Below, piece after piece: positions 22,707 to 34,268 of a stretch of DNA of 64,000 nucleotides (positions are counted from its first letter, which is position 1; each line of letters opens with the position of its first letter). The translations under genes and the position numbers were made by a program. The notes under the pieces were generated by a model. The model ran no database searches, was not told where the DNA came from, and was given only the letters and a program-made list of their open reading frames with translations. Source of the stretch: Lotus japonicus. Its lineage: Eukaryota; Streptophyta; Magnoliopsida; Fabales; Fabaceae. The DNA is taken from the NCBI RefSeq assembly GCF_012489685.1, contig NC_080044.1, positions 21,246,369-21,310,368 on the forward strand. The letters are read 5' to 3'.

Positions 22707-25557
22707 ATGGTGAGACAAACCAGAAGATCTACTGCAGATGCACCTCAGTTCCCTCACATGGTAGTTGGTCTAGCAACGGGTCAGAGGGCCTCTGAGAATC
22801 CAACTCAAGAACAAGTTCAAGCTCAAGAACAGAGTGTTCCAATTGCAGAACGGGGCTGTGCCGTTCACTGTGTTTATCCTCCTGAGGAACTCCAAGTCCT
22901 GGCAGAATGGAGATTCAACCTCGACAACTTGGCTGCAAATGGGTTTGATCTTCGTCCTGAAGTCCAAGCTCAAGGTTAGGGAAATTACTTCGACAGACTT
23001 CGAGGACCGGTGTATGATAGATTGGTAAAGGAATTCTGGAAGCACGCCGACTGCGATGATACTCAGGTGGTCTCTCACATTCTTGGAAGGAAGATCATCA
23101 TCACTGAGAAGTCATTCGTGAATCTGCTAGGTGCAGAAACTGCTTATGGGTATCGGTTCCAACTGACGGAATCGAAGCTGAAACCCAGCACCAAGGACAC
23201 AGTCAACCAGGCTCTGTACACCACCTTCAAACCGGGCAAGACGAGTTACAAGGTGATGGATCTTCATCCCAAACTAAGGATCTGGCACAAGATCCTGCTC
23301 AACTGCATAAACCAGAGACCGAAGGGCAGTTCCCCAGACTACATCAACTTCAACCAGAAGGCGATGTTGTTCTTCATCCAAAATCAGGAGAAGATCTGCC
23401 TTCCCTACTTCCTGTTCTCCTACTTGAAGGAATGTATCCGGAAGTCTAGGACAACTGCCTCCATCAAGTCAGCAATCAAGTATATCCCTTTTGGGAGACT
23501 GTTGTCTGATCTCTTGATTGAGAGTGGCCTCATTCAAGATCTGATCAATGCTGGTTGCACAGAGGATTTGAGCACAATTGTCAGTGATGTCTTCACTGCA
23601 AACTCCCTGAAGAAGATGGGTTTGGTCCAGAAGAAGATTGCTCCTGCTCATGAAGACACATCTTCTGAAATCAGAGGAAGAAGAATGCCTCTGAATGACT
23701 ACCCTCTGTGGACACAAGCGGACAATCCTGACGCCATCAGATGCTATGTTGAAGACCTCAGGGCTCAAGGTTTCGAAATTGACCTTGATGATTTCGTCAG
23801 CAGACTGCCGCCAGCTCCAGAGTTTCCTTCTCCTCCCAAGAGGAAAGCTCAGAGGAAGATGGTTCTGGACGAATCTTCTGAGGAATCTGATGTCCCTCTG
23901 GTCAAGAAGACGAAGAGAAAGCCTGATGATGGTGATGATAGTGATAGTGAGGATGGTCCTCCCAAGAAGAAGAAGAAGAAAGTCAGAATCGTGGTGAAGC
24001 CTACTCGGGTGGAACCAGCTGCTGAAGTGGTCAGAAGGACTGAACCTCCTGCCAGAGTGACTCGATCATCAGCACATTCAAGTAAGCCTGCACTTGCTTC
24101 TGATGATGATTTGAATTTATTTGATGCACTCCCTATTTCTGCTATGCTCAAACACTCCTCAAATCCCCTCACTCCTATTCCTGAATCCCAGCCAGCCGCA
24201 CAAACCACCACATTCCCCAAGATCTTCCTTCTTTCAACCTTCTCCTACTGAAGCACCTCTCTGGAATTTGCTTCAGAACCAACCCTCTAGGTCAGAAGAA
24301 CCAACCTCTCTCCTCACCATTCCGTACGACCCATTACTTTCTGAACCAATCATCCATGAACAACCCGAGCCAAACCAAACAGAACCACAACCCAGAACGT
24401 CTGATCACTCTGCTCCCAGAGCATCAGCACGTCCTGCTGCTAGAACCACGGATACAAACTCTTCAACAGCCTTTACACCTGTATCCTTCCCAACCAATGT
24501 TGCTGATTCTTCTCCCTCCAATAACTCTGAATCCATTCGAAAATTCATGGAGGTTAGAAAAGAAAAGGTGTCTTCCTTGGAAGAATATTACCTAACTTGT
24601 CCAAGCCCTAGGAGATATCCTGGCCCTAGACCTGAACGTCTAGTAGACCCAGATGAACCTATCTTGGCTAATCCTTTACAAGAGGCAGACCCCTTGGTTC
24701 AACAAGCTCACCATGTCCCTGACCAACAAGAGCCTATTCAACCAGAACCTGAACCCGAACATTCAGTGTCTAACCAATCCTCGGTTAGATCACCTCATCC
24801 TCTGGTTGAAACTTCAGACCCTCACCTTGGAACCTCTGAACCCAATGCTCCCATGATTAACATTGGTTCTCCACAAGGTGTCTCTGAAGCTCATAGCAGC
24901 AATCACCCAGCCTCTCCTGAAACCAACCTCTCCATAATTCCCTATACTCACCTTCAACCCACCTCTCTCTCTGAGTGCATCAATATTTTCTATCATGAAG
25001 CCTCCTTGAGGCTCCGCAATGTGCACGGTCAGACTGACCTCAGTGAGAATGCTGAAAGTGTGGCTGATGAGTGGAACAATCTGAGCACTTGGCTAGTGGC
25101 TCAAGTTCCAATTATGATGCAGCTCCTGCATGCAGAGGGAAGTCAGAGCATTGAGGCTGCAAGGCAAAGGTTTGCTAGAAGGGTGGCTCTTCATGAACAA
25201 GAACAGAGAAATAAGCTTCTTGAAGCCATTGAAGAAGCCAAGAGAAAGAAGGCTCAAGCAGAAGAAGCTGCGCGTCTTGCAGCAGCTCAAGCTGAACAAG
25301 CCAGACTTGAGGCAGAGCGACTTGAAGCTGAGGCTGAAGCTCTTAGATGCCAAGCACTTGCACCAGTTGTGTTTACTCCTGCTGCTTCTGCTTCCATTCC
25401 AGATCCTCAAGCTGCTCAGAATGTTCCTTCCAGTTCTACTCAGCCAAGCTCATCCAGACTCGACATCATGGAACAACGTCTTGACACTCATGAATCCATG
25501 CTGATTGAGATGAAGCACATGATGATGGAACTTCTGCGACGCACTGACAAACCTTAG
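22707..25557 (+). pseudogene. Sirevirus copy 1 env-like third gene (broken)
   Basis: Extra gene typical of SIRE1-like elements, between pol and the 3' LTR. It starts MVRQTRRSTADAPQFPHMVV. The N-terminal half (to about 23640) looks like the plant-transposon domain found in several retroelement extra genes (RLRGPVYDRLVKEFWKH, SHILGRKIIITEKSFVNLLG). The middle is acidic and basic by turns, with a Lys cluster PPKKKKKKVRIVVKP at about 23962. A Pro/Ser/Glu-rich part follows, and then an Ala/Glu/Arg-rich coiled coil (about 25130-25350). I see no convincing signal peptide or membrane segment, so the envelope label is traditional. Lesions: TGG to TAG at 22977-22979 and an 8-bp loss near 24219 relative to copy 2, after which the frame resumes in 24121-25557. 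Confidence 0.85.
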
Positions 25558-25745
25558 TTTTAGGATCTCTTCTTTTTCTTCTTTTTCGTTAACTTTGTTT
25601 TCCTTTGTTAAACTCTGTTTCCTTTTTAATTTGTTCGTTTGTGATTATATATGCATATCTATTTACTTATGTCACATATGTTTGCTAAACTCGTTTTATT
25701 CATAATCTTTTTATGTTTACATCATACATTACTTCCCTATAAAGT

Positions 25746-26138
25746 CTAGAATGGAGGATCTCTCCTCATTCTTCTGCACTCCTGGCGCTGCTCTGACCTA
25801 TCTTTCTCCAGATGCTCCAGTACATGCTGGATGTTGCTGAGCCTGTTCTTTAGCTCATCCCTCTCCAGAATCTCTTCTGAAGTCTTGAGCTTCTCTTCCA
25901 AACACTCTTTCTCTTCCAGCAGCTTGAGTTCAAGCCGGCTGAGTTCTTGCACCTCCTCCACGAAGGCAAGAAATTCCTTCAGGTCTCTCTCCAACTCTGG
26001 ACGCAGGTCCTCTTCCAGCAGTGTCCGTGTTAGCTCCGAGATGGTCGTTGTACCCTCTGGATGCCTGATGTTCAGGAACAAGTCCTCTTCAAAGGCCTTC
26101 TTCCTCAGCTCTTCTAGTGCTACGTTGTATGATGCCAT
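25746..26138 (-). CDS. Antisense ORF in the Sirevirus 3' region, 130-residue coiled-coil protein
   Basis: Uninterrupted 131-codon frame on the strand opposite to gag, pol and env-like, starting MASYNVALEELRKKAFEEDL and ending RRMRRDPPF. I do not recognise the family. The first 40 residues mix hydrophobic and charged residues (EEDLFLNIRHPEGTTTISEL). The rest is Leu/Glu/Lys-rich with heptad-like spacing (SRLELKLLEEKECLEEKLKT, LSNIQHVLEHLEKDRSEQRQ), predicting a long alpha-helical coiled coil; there is no signal peptide or membrane segment. Upstream on its own strand is a TATA box (CCTATAAAAAGCG) 61 nt before the ATG, good spacing for a short leader. It overlaps no sense gene. Copy 2 has lost this region, so conservation cannot be tested here. 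It could be an element-encoded antisense gene, a captured host fragment or a chance ORF; the clean frame plus TATA favour a gene. Confidence 0.55.
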   Translation of the reverse strand: MASYNVALEELRKKAFEEDLFLNIRHPEGTTTISELTRTLLEEDLRPELERDLKEFLAFVEEVQELSRLELKLLEEKECLEEKLKTSEEILERDELKNRLSNIQHVLEHLEKDRSEQRQECRRMRRDPPF

Positions 26139-26190
26139 TCTTTTTTACTGAAAATTGTTCGAGGTGTGAAGCTTACCTTTCTCTCCAACG

Positions 26191-26199
26191 CTTTTTATA
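26191..26199 (-). promoter_or_regulatory. Putative TATA box of the antisense ORF
   Basis: TATAAAAAG on the minus strand, 61 nt upstream of the antisense ATG at 26138, followed by a purine-rich leader (GAGAGAAAGG). Confidence 0.5.
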
Positions 26200-26386
26200 G
26201 GCTTCACTTTCTCTCTGTAAGTTAATGCTCCTACAGTTTCTCGAGGTTAAGTTCTTGGTAACTGACCCTTCTATTTACTCACTTGACCGGTGGTAAACGT
26301 TCATCCCTTGCATTAACTCTTTTATTTATTTCGCCTAACTCTGATTCTTACATCGTTTTCGTTTTCTTTAAACTTAGACCTTCTCT

Positions 26387-26940
26387 AAGGGGGAGTACCT
26401 TGTACTTCAAGCTAAGTTTTTCACACCCCAGGCTTTTTGCTTATGACAAAAAGGGGGAGTAAACCCAGTTTTTGATGTGTAAGATGTGTTAGTGTGATTT
26501 ATTTTTCTTTTGGAGATTTTAAGAGTTCCACCTTCATGACCATAGATGTGTCACTGGGCAAATACAAGGAATACATTTCACTTCTTCTGAAGTGATTCTA
26601 AGTTGACTCTGATACCCAAGACTCTGATACCTTGTTCATGACTCTGATTACTTATGCGCTCTGTTTACTCGATTTTCATCTATGTCATAAGTTTTTCACT
26701 CTGAACTCTTATATTATTTAGCTCAGAATCTAGACTTTACTAACGTTTTCATCAAGTATTAGATTCAGGGGGAGCTAAGCTCAGAATCAAGCAGTGACTT
26801 GAATTCAGAATGAGCAAGATAAACTATTCACATCAGGATAAGTCTTATTCTATATCTCTAAACTCTGAGTAAATTCAGTTTAATGTTTAAGAATTGTTCA
26901 TCAAAAATTTTAGTTTTGTCATCATCAAAAAGGGGGAGAT
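26387..26940 (+). other. Multiple polypurine tracts before the 3' LTR
   Basis: Four GGGGGAG purine tracts: AAGGGGGAG at 26387-26395, AAAAAGGGGGAG at about 26448-26459, CAGGGGGAGC at about 26766 and AAAAAGGGGGAGA at 26927-26939. The last directly abuts the LTR and is the expected plus-strand primer. Repeated polypurine tracts in this region are a known Sirevirus trait. Between them there is AT-rich non-coding sequence. Confidence 0.75.
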
Positions 26941-28149
26941 TGTAAGATCAAGTTTTGATCTAGTAGTACAACTCTATGTTTTGATGATTACAAGTTAACC
27001 TTTTGATATGAACAATTGTGGTACTCTAACGTGTTTTTCTGAGTGTGCTATTTACAGGCTCTGACCTCAACTCAATCTCACACAAATCAGAAGCACTGTG
27101 TATAAAGAGTAACCCAAGCAACGCTTTCGCATTCACCATGTTCAGTATGAACAGTGGAAAAGCTTCAGAAGTTCTGAAGCTATACAAACTCTGATGTGGA
27201 CTCAGTCGCTAGAAGCTCTGAAGATCCAGAAGTTCTGATAACCAAGAAACACTGAAGGTTCAGATGTTCTGATGGTGTAGAAGACTCTGAAGATCCAGAA
27301 GCTGAATAGTGGAAACTCTGAAGTCCAGAAGCAAGAAACTCTGAAGGCCATGTTCTTCCCTCTGAATTCAGAATCAGAAGATACAATGGTCAGAGGATCT
27401 GTGCTTTCCCTCTGACTCTGATCAACCGGCTTCACAAGTTCCAATATGAAGTATTCCCCTGATCAGAAGTCTCCTAGGTTAAAAGGTCAAGTCGCTATCC
27501 AAGTACAAAAGCAAGTGTACCTTCCTGACGACCTACCTAACGTTCTCAGCCACAGCAGAAGCTGGATTTTCCAGAACTGCCCTCCAACGGTAGCATTTCC
27601 CATGCAACGCTCAACCCTAATCCTTGGAGTATATATAGAGGCTGAAGATTGAAAGAAACGGCTAGAAGAAGCATTCACATACGCAAGACATATTCAAAAT
27701 ATTCTAAGCTTTCTTTCATCTGAAATTCATTGAGTTTACTATTAGCTTTTTAGAAGCAAATCTCTTGTAAACATTTCTTTGATAAACAGTTTGTTTAGTT
27801 CCTTTAGGAGATCAAGGTTGATCGGATCCTAGAGAAGACTAAGAGAGTGAATCTTAGTGTGAACTAAGTCAGTGTAATTGTTAGTCACTTGTAGGTTTCA
27901 AGTGCAGTTGTAACTCTTACCTGATTAGTGGATTGCCTTCATTCTAAGAAGGAAGAAATCACCTTAACGGGTGGACTGGAGTAGCTTGAGTGATTTATCA
28001 AGTGAACCAGGATAAAATCCTTGTGTGCTTCTCTATCTCTTATCTTTAGCACTTAAGTTCTCGAAAGATTTGTCAAAATCTTTAAGGTGGAAGTTTTGTA
28101 CTGAAAACGTTATTCAAACCCCCCCTTTCTACCGTTTTTCATACCTTCA
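26941..28149 (+). repeat. Sirevirus copy 1, 3' LTR
   Basis: 1209-bp partner of the 5' LTR. Differences noticed: AAGAAGCGGC against AAGAAACGGC, GTGAGCTAAG against GTGAACTAAG, and C-tract length near the end. Confidence 0.95.
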
Positions 28150-28154
28150 GTTGT

Positions 28155-28395
28155 AATTATGTTAGAGCCCCCTTATTTGACTTTATGTATGACATGTGCT
28201 CATTGTACACTTGTCTGATGGTGGTGAGATTACCAGGATTGACATTCTTCAATGCGAGCAGCATGTTCCCTGACTTAACTAGATAGATGACTGACATATG
28301 GATGGCCAAACAACGTCTCTGATCTCTCATGATTGTGGCGTCCATCCTTCTCATTGACCCTCCAGCCTTCCTCGGTTGGTCTCGCTCTTAGCCTG
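28155..28395 (-). pseudogene. MULE protein middle fragment
   Basis: A short island of MULE coding sequence stranded between the two LTR retrotransposons. It reads LRARPTEEGWRVNEKDGRHN, then HERSETLFGHPYVSHLSS, shifts frame, and continues YLVKSGNMLLALKNVNPGNL then TTIRQVYNEHMSYIK. This is the region of plant MULE transposases between the FAR1-like N-terminal DNA-binding domain and the catalytic core (consensus W...V..G.HNH....L.GHP, followed by T.KQVYN). It joins the 36066-36490 block upstream and the 13636-16073 block downstream. Confidence 0.8.
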
Positions 28396-28571
28396 AGTTG
28401 AATATGATAATTTCTAATATTGATATATTGATAAACTTGTACAATATTTATAGATGTAAAAGATATCAAAACTATATCTTACTAAATCTAAAAGATACTA
28501 ATCGATAATAGAAACCTATATTTGAACCATATCTCTATTTCTAAACTAAATCTTAATAATAATATTCAACA
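28396..28571 (-). repeat. Copia element 3' LTR
   Basis: About 176 bp, TGTTGAATATTATTATTAAG...TATCATATTCAAC read on the minus strand. Compared with the other LTR it lacks the 250-bp MITE insertion and differs at several bases (for example ACAATATTTATAG against ACAGTATATATAG). Confidence 0.85.
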
Positions 28572-28578
28572 CTCCCCA

Positions 28579-31500
28579 TCAAGCTGGAGCATAAATATCT
28601 AATGCATCCAGCTTGTTACATATATATTGTATCCTAGGACCTCGTAAAGACTTAGTTAACATATCTGCAAGTTGATCCCTAGATTGAACATAGGAAGTCT
28701 TGATGAAGCCTGAGAGGATATTCCCTTTGATAAAATGACAGTCAACCTCTATATGTTTGGTCCTCTCATGAAAAATTGGATTTGAGGAAAGATACAAAGC
28801 TGATTGGTTATCACAAGCAAGCTCCATTGGACCTAACTCACAAAACTTCAACTCCTGGAGCAAGTGCTTTAACTAGAGCACACACGTAGTATTAGCCATA
28901 TCACGATACTCTGCTTCTGTACTAGACCTCGCTACAACAGTTTGTTTCTTGCTTTTCCAGGAAATTAGATTTCCTCCAATAAGAACACAATAACCTGTAG
29001 TGGATCTTCTATCACTAACATCACCTGCCCAGTCTGCATCAGTATATGCAATACCATCAGTATGACCCTTGTCTGTATAGACAAGCCCCTTTCTAGGTGA
29101 TCCTTTAATGTATTTTAGGATCCGGATGACTGCATTCCAATGACTATCACATGGTGAATTAAGAAACTGACTCACAATGATAACTGGGAAGGCAATGTCA
29201 GGTCTAGTCATTGTAAGATAATTCAATTTCCCAACTAACCTTCTGTATCTCCCTGGATCAGGATATGACTCCCCCGATTAGGAAGAAGCTTCACATTGGG
29301 GTCCATAGGTGTGTCAATAGGTTTACAATCAAGCATTCCGGTTTCCTCTAGAATATCAATAACATATTTCCTTTGAGAAATAACAATACCTGCCTTTGAT
29401 TGTGCCACCTCAATCCCAAGAAAGTATCGTAACTGACTAAGATCTTTAGTTTGAAAGTTCTTAAACAAGTGTTGTTTCAACTCCTCAATACCTTTTGATC
29501 ATCACCTGTAATAACGATATTGTCCACATACACCACAAGATAAATGGATTGATTGGATGATGAGCATTTAAGAAACACATAATGATCGGCTTCACAACGA
29601 ATCATGCCAAACTCTTGAATGACTTTGCTAAACTTCCCAAACCAAGCTCGAGGTGAATGCTTTAAACCATATAGAGATTTCTTCAACTGGCAAACCTTAC
29701 ATAACTCCCCCTGAGCAACAAACTCAGGTGGTTGCTCCATATAAATCTCCTCCTCCAAATCACCATGTAAGAAAGCGTTCTTAATATCAAGTTGATACAA
29801 TGGCTAATGTGAATGGCAGCAATAGCTAAAAACAAACGAACAAATGCCATCTTAGCAACGAGAGAGAAAGTATCACCATAATTTAGACCATATATCTGAG
29901 TGTGCCCTTTGGCAACAAGTCGGGCCTTTAAGCGGTCCACCTGTCCATCAGGGCCAACCTTAATGGTAAAGACCCATCGACATCCAATTGTAGATTTACC
30001 ATGAGGAAGTGGAAGAAGTGTCCACGTATGATTGGCTTCTAAGGCAGTCATCTCATCAATCATAGCTTGTCTCCATCCAGGATGGGAAAGTGCTTCATGA
30101 ACTGTTTTAGGGATAGTAATAGAAGACAAGGCAGACACAAAAGAACAATACGAAGGTGATATGCGGTGATAACTTAGGAAATTATAAATGGGATGAGGAT
30201 TAGCCGTGGAACGATTACCTTTACGAAGAGAAATAGGCTGGTCATCAAGAGGATCAGAGAGGACCACAACAGGAGGAAATGTTGGAGCTGGAGCTGAATC
30301 ACGAGTCTCAACTGTAGGAGAAGGTCCTAATGTGTCTGATCGTCGTCGCTCATAAGTAATACCAAATCGACGAGAGTCAGCGAGTGGCACAGGTAATACC
30401 GGAGATGCAATACCAGAGTCAATAAAATCCTGCGAAGCCACGTCGGATGCTGAGTCAAAGAATGGTGTATCCTCAAAGAAAGTAACATCCGCACTCACAT
30501 AGAACCGTTGTGTAGTGGGTGAGTAACACCGATATCCCTTATAACAGCGAGAGTATCCAAGAAATATACATTTAATAGCTCGTGCAGTCAACTTGTCACA
30601 TCCAGGGGAAAGATTATGAACAAAGCAGGTAGAGCCAAACACCCGGGGAGGAACAACATAAAGAGTGTCTTGAGGGTGCAAAATACTGTGAGGAACCTTA
30701 TTACCAAGAACAGCAGATGGCATGCGATTGATTAAATAACATGCAGTAAGAATAACATCACTCCAAAACTTCAATGGTGCTTTAGTAGTGATTCATAAAG
30801 TTCGGCCTGTGTCTACCAAATGACGATGCTTACGTTCAACCACACCATTTTGTTGTGGTGTATGAGGGCAACTGGATTGATGAATGATGCCATGAGATGC
30901 CAAGAATGAAGTAAACTGCGCAAAGAAATATTCTTTTGCATTATCGCTGCGTAAAGCACGAACAATCTTTCCAAATTGGTTCTTGATCTCAAAACAAAAA
31001 GTCTTAAAAACATCAAATAACTCAGAACGATCTTTCATTAAAAATAACCAAGTACATCTTGAAAAGTCATCAATGAAGGTAACATAATACCTAAATCCTA
31101 AAACTGACGTAACACGACTTGGACCCCAAACATCAGAATGAACGAGGTCAAACAGTGATACAGTGGGACTACTAATACTATATGGAAATGATGCTCTAAC
31201 ATGCTTTCCAAGTTGACATGACTCACACTCCAATGTCTTCAAGTGAGAAAGCTTCGAAACCATTTGCTTCAACCTTTCAAGACTTGGGTGACCTAACCGA
31301 CGATGTAAAAGATCAGGAGACTCAGAGACTGCACATAGTGTTGATAGATAATGTAACACCCCGTTTTTAATTAAAATAATGTTGGTATTTTATTTTAATT
31401 AATATTATATTGTATGGTGGTTTAATAGGTGATATAATAATACTTTAATGAAATAAAATATATTTTTTGTGATGCTGGGTGTGTTTTATGAAATGGAAGA

Positions 31501-34240
31501 AAGTTAGGGGGTGAAAGTTAGGATTAAAAATAGAGACAAGGACTAGGAGAGATTTTAGGATTTTTAGTTTAGCCCTTGAGGAATTAGGTTTAGATGGTTT
31601 AATAAGGATGGGGAAGCAGCTAAAGAAAAAGAAAGAAGGTGAAAAAAAAAAAAGAAGAAGGCTGTGCGTGAAGTAGCAGGAAGAGAGGGAGAGCGGATCG
31701 GCTTCGGAGAATTCGATCGGGAACGGGGAGCTGCACTCAATCCAAAGGTAAGGGTGGGATTTTGAGTTTCTAATGGAATTATGGTGAATGATATTAGGGA
31801 TTTGGGAGATGTAGAATTGTTTCTGTTAATGATGTTCTGGAAATCTGATTTGAAATCCATTGATTTTGGGATTTTCTTTTGTGTGATTGAACGGGGTGAG
31901 GGCAGAACCATAGTATGCTAGGAGTTTTGGGTTGAGGTTCCCTTTTGATTTTCTTTATGATCACGCACATAAGGACTGTTAGGTAGCATGCTTGTTAGGT
32001 TTTGTGTCTTGTTTGATGAGAAACAACTTTAATCACTTATTTTGGAACATAAAACGGACTGGTCATTTTCCTGGTATGAACCGTGACTTTCGAAGCCTTT
32101 TAGAGCCTGTTTAGAGTGCTCGAATAATGTTGCGTTGAACTGAGAAAGTGTAGACCTTTGAAAGAGCTTTCTGGAATGATATGGTACATAATTTTTGGTT
32201 GAGAGACAAGGTCTGTAAGTTCAGTTTAGTAAACCATGTTTTTTTGCGCTCTGTATCTGCTATCTCTGTCAGTGAACTTCAACGTGATTTTTCACCTTGT
32301 TAATGTGCCCAGAAAATTCTTTGATGAACTAGAAAGTGGTAGAGTTTTCTGTTAGCTTTTCAAATTGAGGTCATTTGTAATTTTTGAACAAGTAACGAAT
32401 CCTGTAGGTTATCTCTACTGAAATATGTTTCTGCTGTGAGCGTAATTCCTGAACTGCTATATGATTTATGCACGGATTTGATGATGCTGTGCTGCTGTCC
32501 AAAATTTCCTGGGCTGGACAGTACACTTCGAGACCTGTTTTCGCCCAGTTAGAGTGCTCAAATGAAGATGTGATCAACTAAGAAACTGTAGGACTTTACG
32601 TTAGCTTTCTAGGCATATAAAATACATGATTTTTGGTTCAGTAACGAATTCAGGAGACCGCTTTTAGTGGCTGGTGTTCCTGCTGTTTTTCCAGATTACG
32701 GAAATTCTGATTGTTTTGGAAATATAATTAGATTTAGCTTACATGTTGTATGAAAGTTAATGTCTTTATGTGCCATGTATTAGCTATGAGGATGATGCAT
32801 GTGGCTGAACACCTTTAGCATGAAATCCATAATTTATTTACCATATGTGATAGCTTCTTCCATGATTGCATGCTTAAGTGAGTTGTTTCATTGATTTGGT
32901 GCCAAAATTGCCTAAGATGTCAGGGTAATTGTATAGTTGATAAAAATGCATGTGTGCTGAATTGTGTTGTTTTAAGCGATGTTAGTGATGTAGTGATATA
33001 TGCGCAATGCCTCATGTTGAAGTGATGATTATGAGATGTATACGTCCTTTTGAGTCGCATAGCATCTGCATACTCTGTGATGGCCTGTATTGGCGATTTG
33101 TGATGAAGGCTTATGCCTTGTGCCTCCAATAATTGGCAATTAGTGATGAGGGCTGAAGCCCTGTTGGTACCACATACATATGCATAGTCATTGTTGTGTT
33201 CGAATTGTATCATTGTCGATGACGTTATTTGTGACTGTTTTAGTAACTGAGCTATATGAATATATAAAGAAGTGGTGTGGCATTAATCTAGCATATTTAT
33301 TGCCATTCTTATATTTATGATACTCGATATCTCACCTTTTCTGTTTGAATGTTACCCTTGTTGGTAACGTGCAGGTAATCAGGAGTAGTCTATAGCCTTT
33401 ATTTCGAGTTGGAGTCCTTGCTCTGATACGTAGCACTCGGGGGGGGGGGGGAAATGGACGCTTGTTTTCCTTCTGTTATAATTTGAATTAAGTTGTTATT
33501 TGAGAAGTTGTTTCTGTTTTAAGTTGTGGGCAAGATACTATGTTTTCTTTAAGTTTTAAAGACATTGGATTCGCTGCATAACTATTTGTCAAAGTGAACT
33601 AGTTCAAAGACTAATTAACTGTCACAAGAGCATTTAAGTTTATTTATGAGTTCATCTCAAAGTTTATGTGCTATGTATCTGTTACAAGAGCATTATGTTA
33701 ATGTTTTAAGTGATTATGTAATGCCTCATGAGTGTTAAAATTTTTATCACTCTGATATTTGCAATACATATGCCGTTTAGAATTGGGGTGTTACAGATAA
33801 GGTTGTATGTAATAGAGACCACGTGATTCATATCCAACTCCAATCGTTTTCCTGGTACTTCGGTCCTGTATGAGAAAAGAATCAGAAAAAAAAGGTTATG
33901 GAACAATTCAAAGCACGAGTAAGTCGGCTTATGGAAATTAAATTAAAAGGGGAACCAGGTACAAATAAGACAGAATCTAATGATAAAGAGGAAATGGGTG
34001 AAGCTTGACCAATGCCCTTGACTTGTGCTTTAGATCCATCAACAAGAGTAACACTATGAGGTGGTTTACGAGGTGTCAAATTATTGAAAAGGGAAGGATT
34101 ACCAGCCATATGATCAGAAGCACTAGAATCTAAAATCCACGATCCTGCAGATGGAGAGAGACAAAGGGTAGAATTACCAGCATGTGCTACGGTGGCTGAG
34201 GAAGAGGATTGTTGAGCTGCCTTAAGTTGAAGAAATTCCT
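28579..34240 (-). pseudogene. pol: Copia pol: protease, integrase, RT, RNase H (broken, split by insertion)
   Basis: Read downwards, the protease motif is WILDSSASDHM at about 34130 (DSS instead of the usual DSG/DSA), followed by SVTLVDGSKAQVKGIGQ and FNLISISRL. The frame is then cut by the solo-LTR-like insertion. It resumes at 31346 with the integrase zinc region (HRRLGHPSLERLKQM, CESCQLGKHVRASF), the core ([45 protein letters not shown]) and a stop at 30793. Reverse transcriptase follows (GCRWVFTIKVGPDGQVDRLK, YQLDIKNAFLHGDLEEEI, YVDNIVITGDD, where YVDD has become YVDN), then RNase H ([40 protein letters not shown]). At least five frameshifts or stops separate the pieces. Confidence 0.88.
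31352..33795. mobile_element. Solo-LTR-like insertion, 2444 bp, inside the copia element
   Basis: It starts TGTAACACCCCGTTTTTAA and ends ATTGGGGTGTTACA, an 11-bp perfect terminal inverted repeat TGTAACACCCC. It is flanked by exact GATAA duplications at 31347-31351 and 33796-33800, and it interrupts the copia integrase frame. There is no coding sequence, primer site or internal domain. Large LTRs opening TGTAACACCCC are common in plant gypsy elements, so a solo LTR left by LTR-LTR recombination is the best reading. It contains a purine tract (31610-31660) and a run of 13 G (about 33439). Orientation is not certain. Confidence 0.8.
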
Positions 34241-34268
34241 TGTATTCACTAGCAGAAAGACGATGTTC

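Larger units (their letters stand above)
16079..28149 (+). mobile_element. Sirevirus (SIRE1-like Ty1/copia) copy 1, full length 12,071 bp
   Basis: Complete LTR retrotransposon inserted in the MULE. It has two LTRs of 1210 and 1209 bp with TGTAAG...CTTCA ends, a primer-binding site (TGGTATCAGAGC, 17291-17302) matching initiator Met-tRNA, gag, pol and an env-like gene on the plus strand, several polypurine tracts and a GTTGT target duplication (16074-16078 and 28150-28154). The long extra gene between pol and the 3' LTR, copia gene order and SIRE1-like proteins place it among the Sireviruses. By eye the LTRs differ by two substitutions and one C-tract length change, so insertion is recent. All three sense genes carry lesions, so this copy cannot be autonomous. 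Confidence 0.93.
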
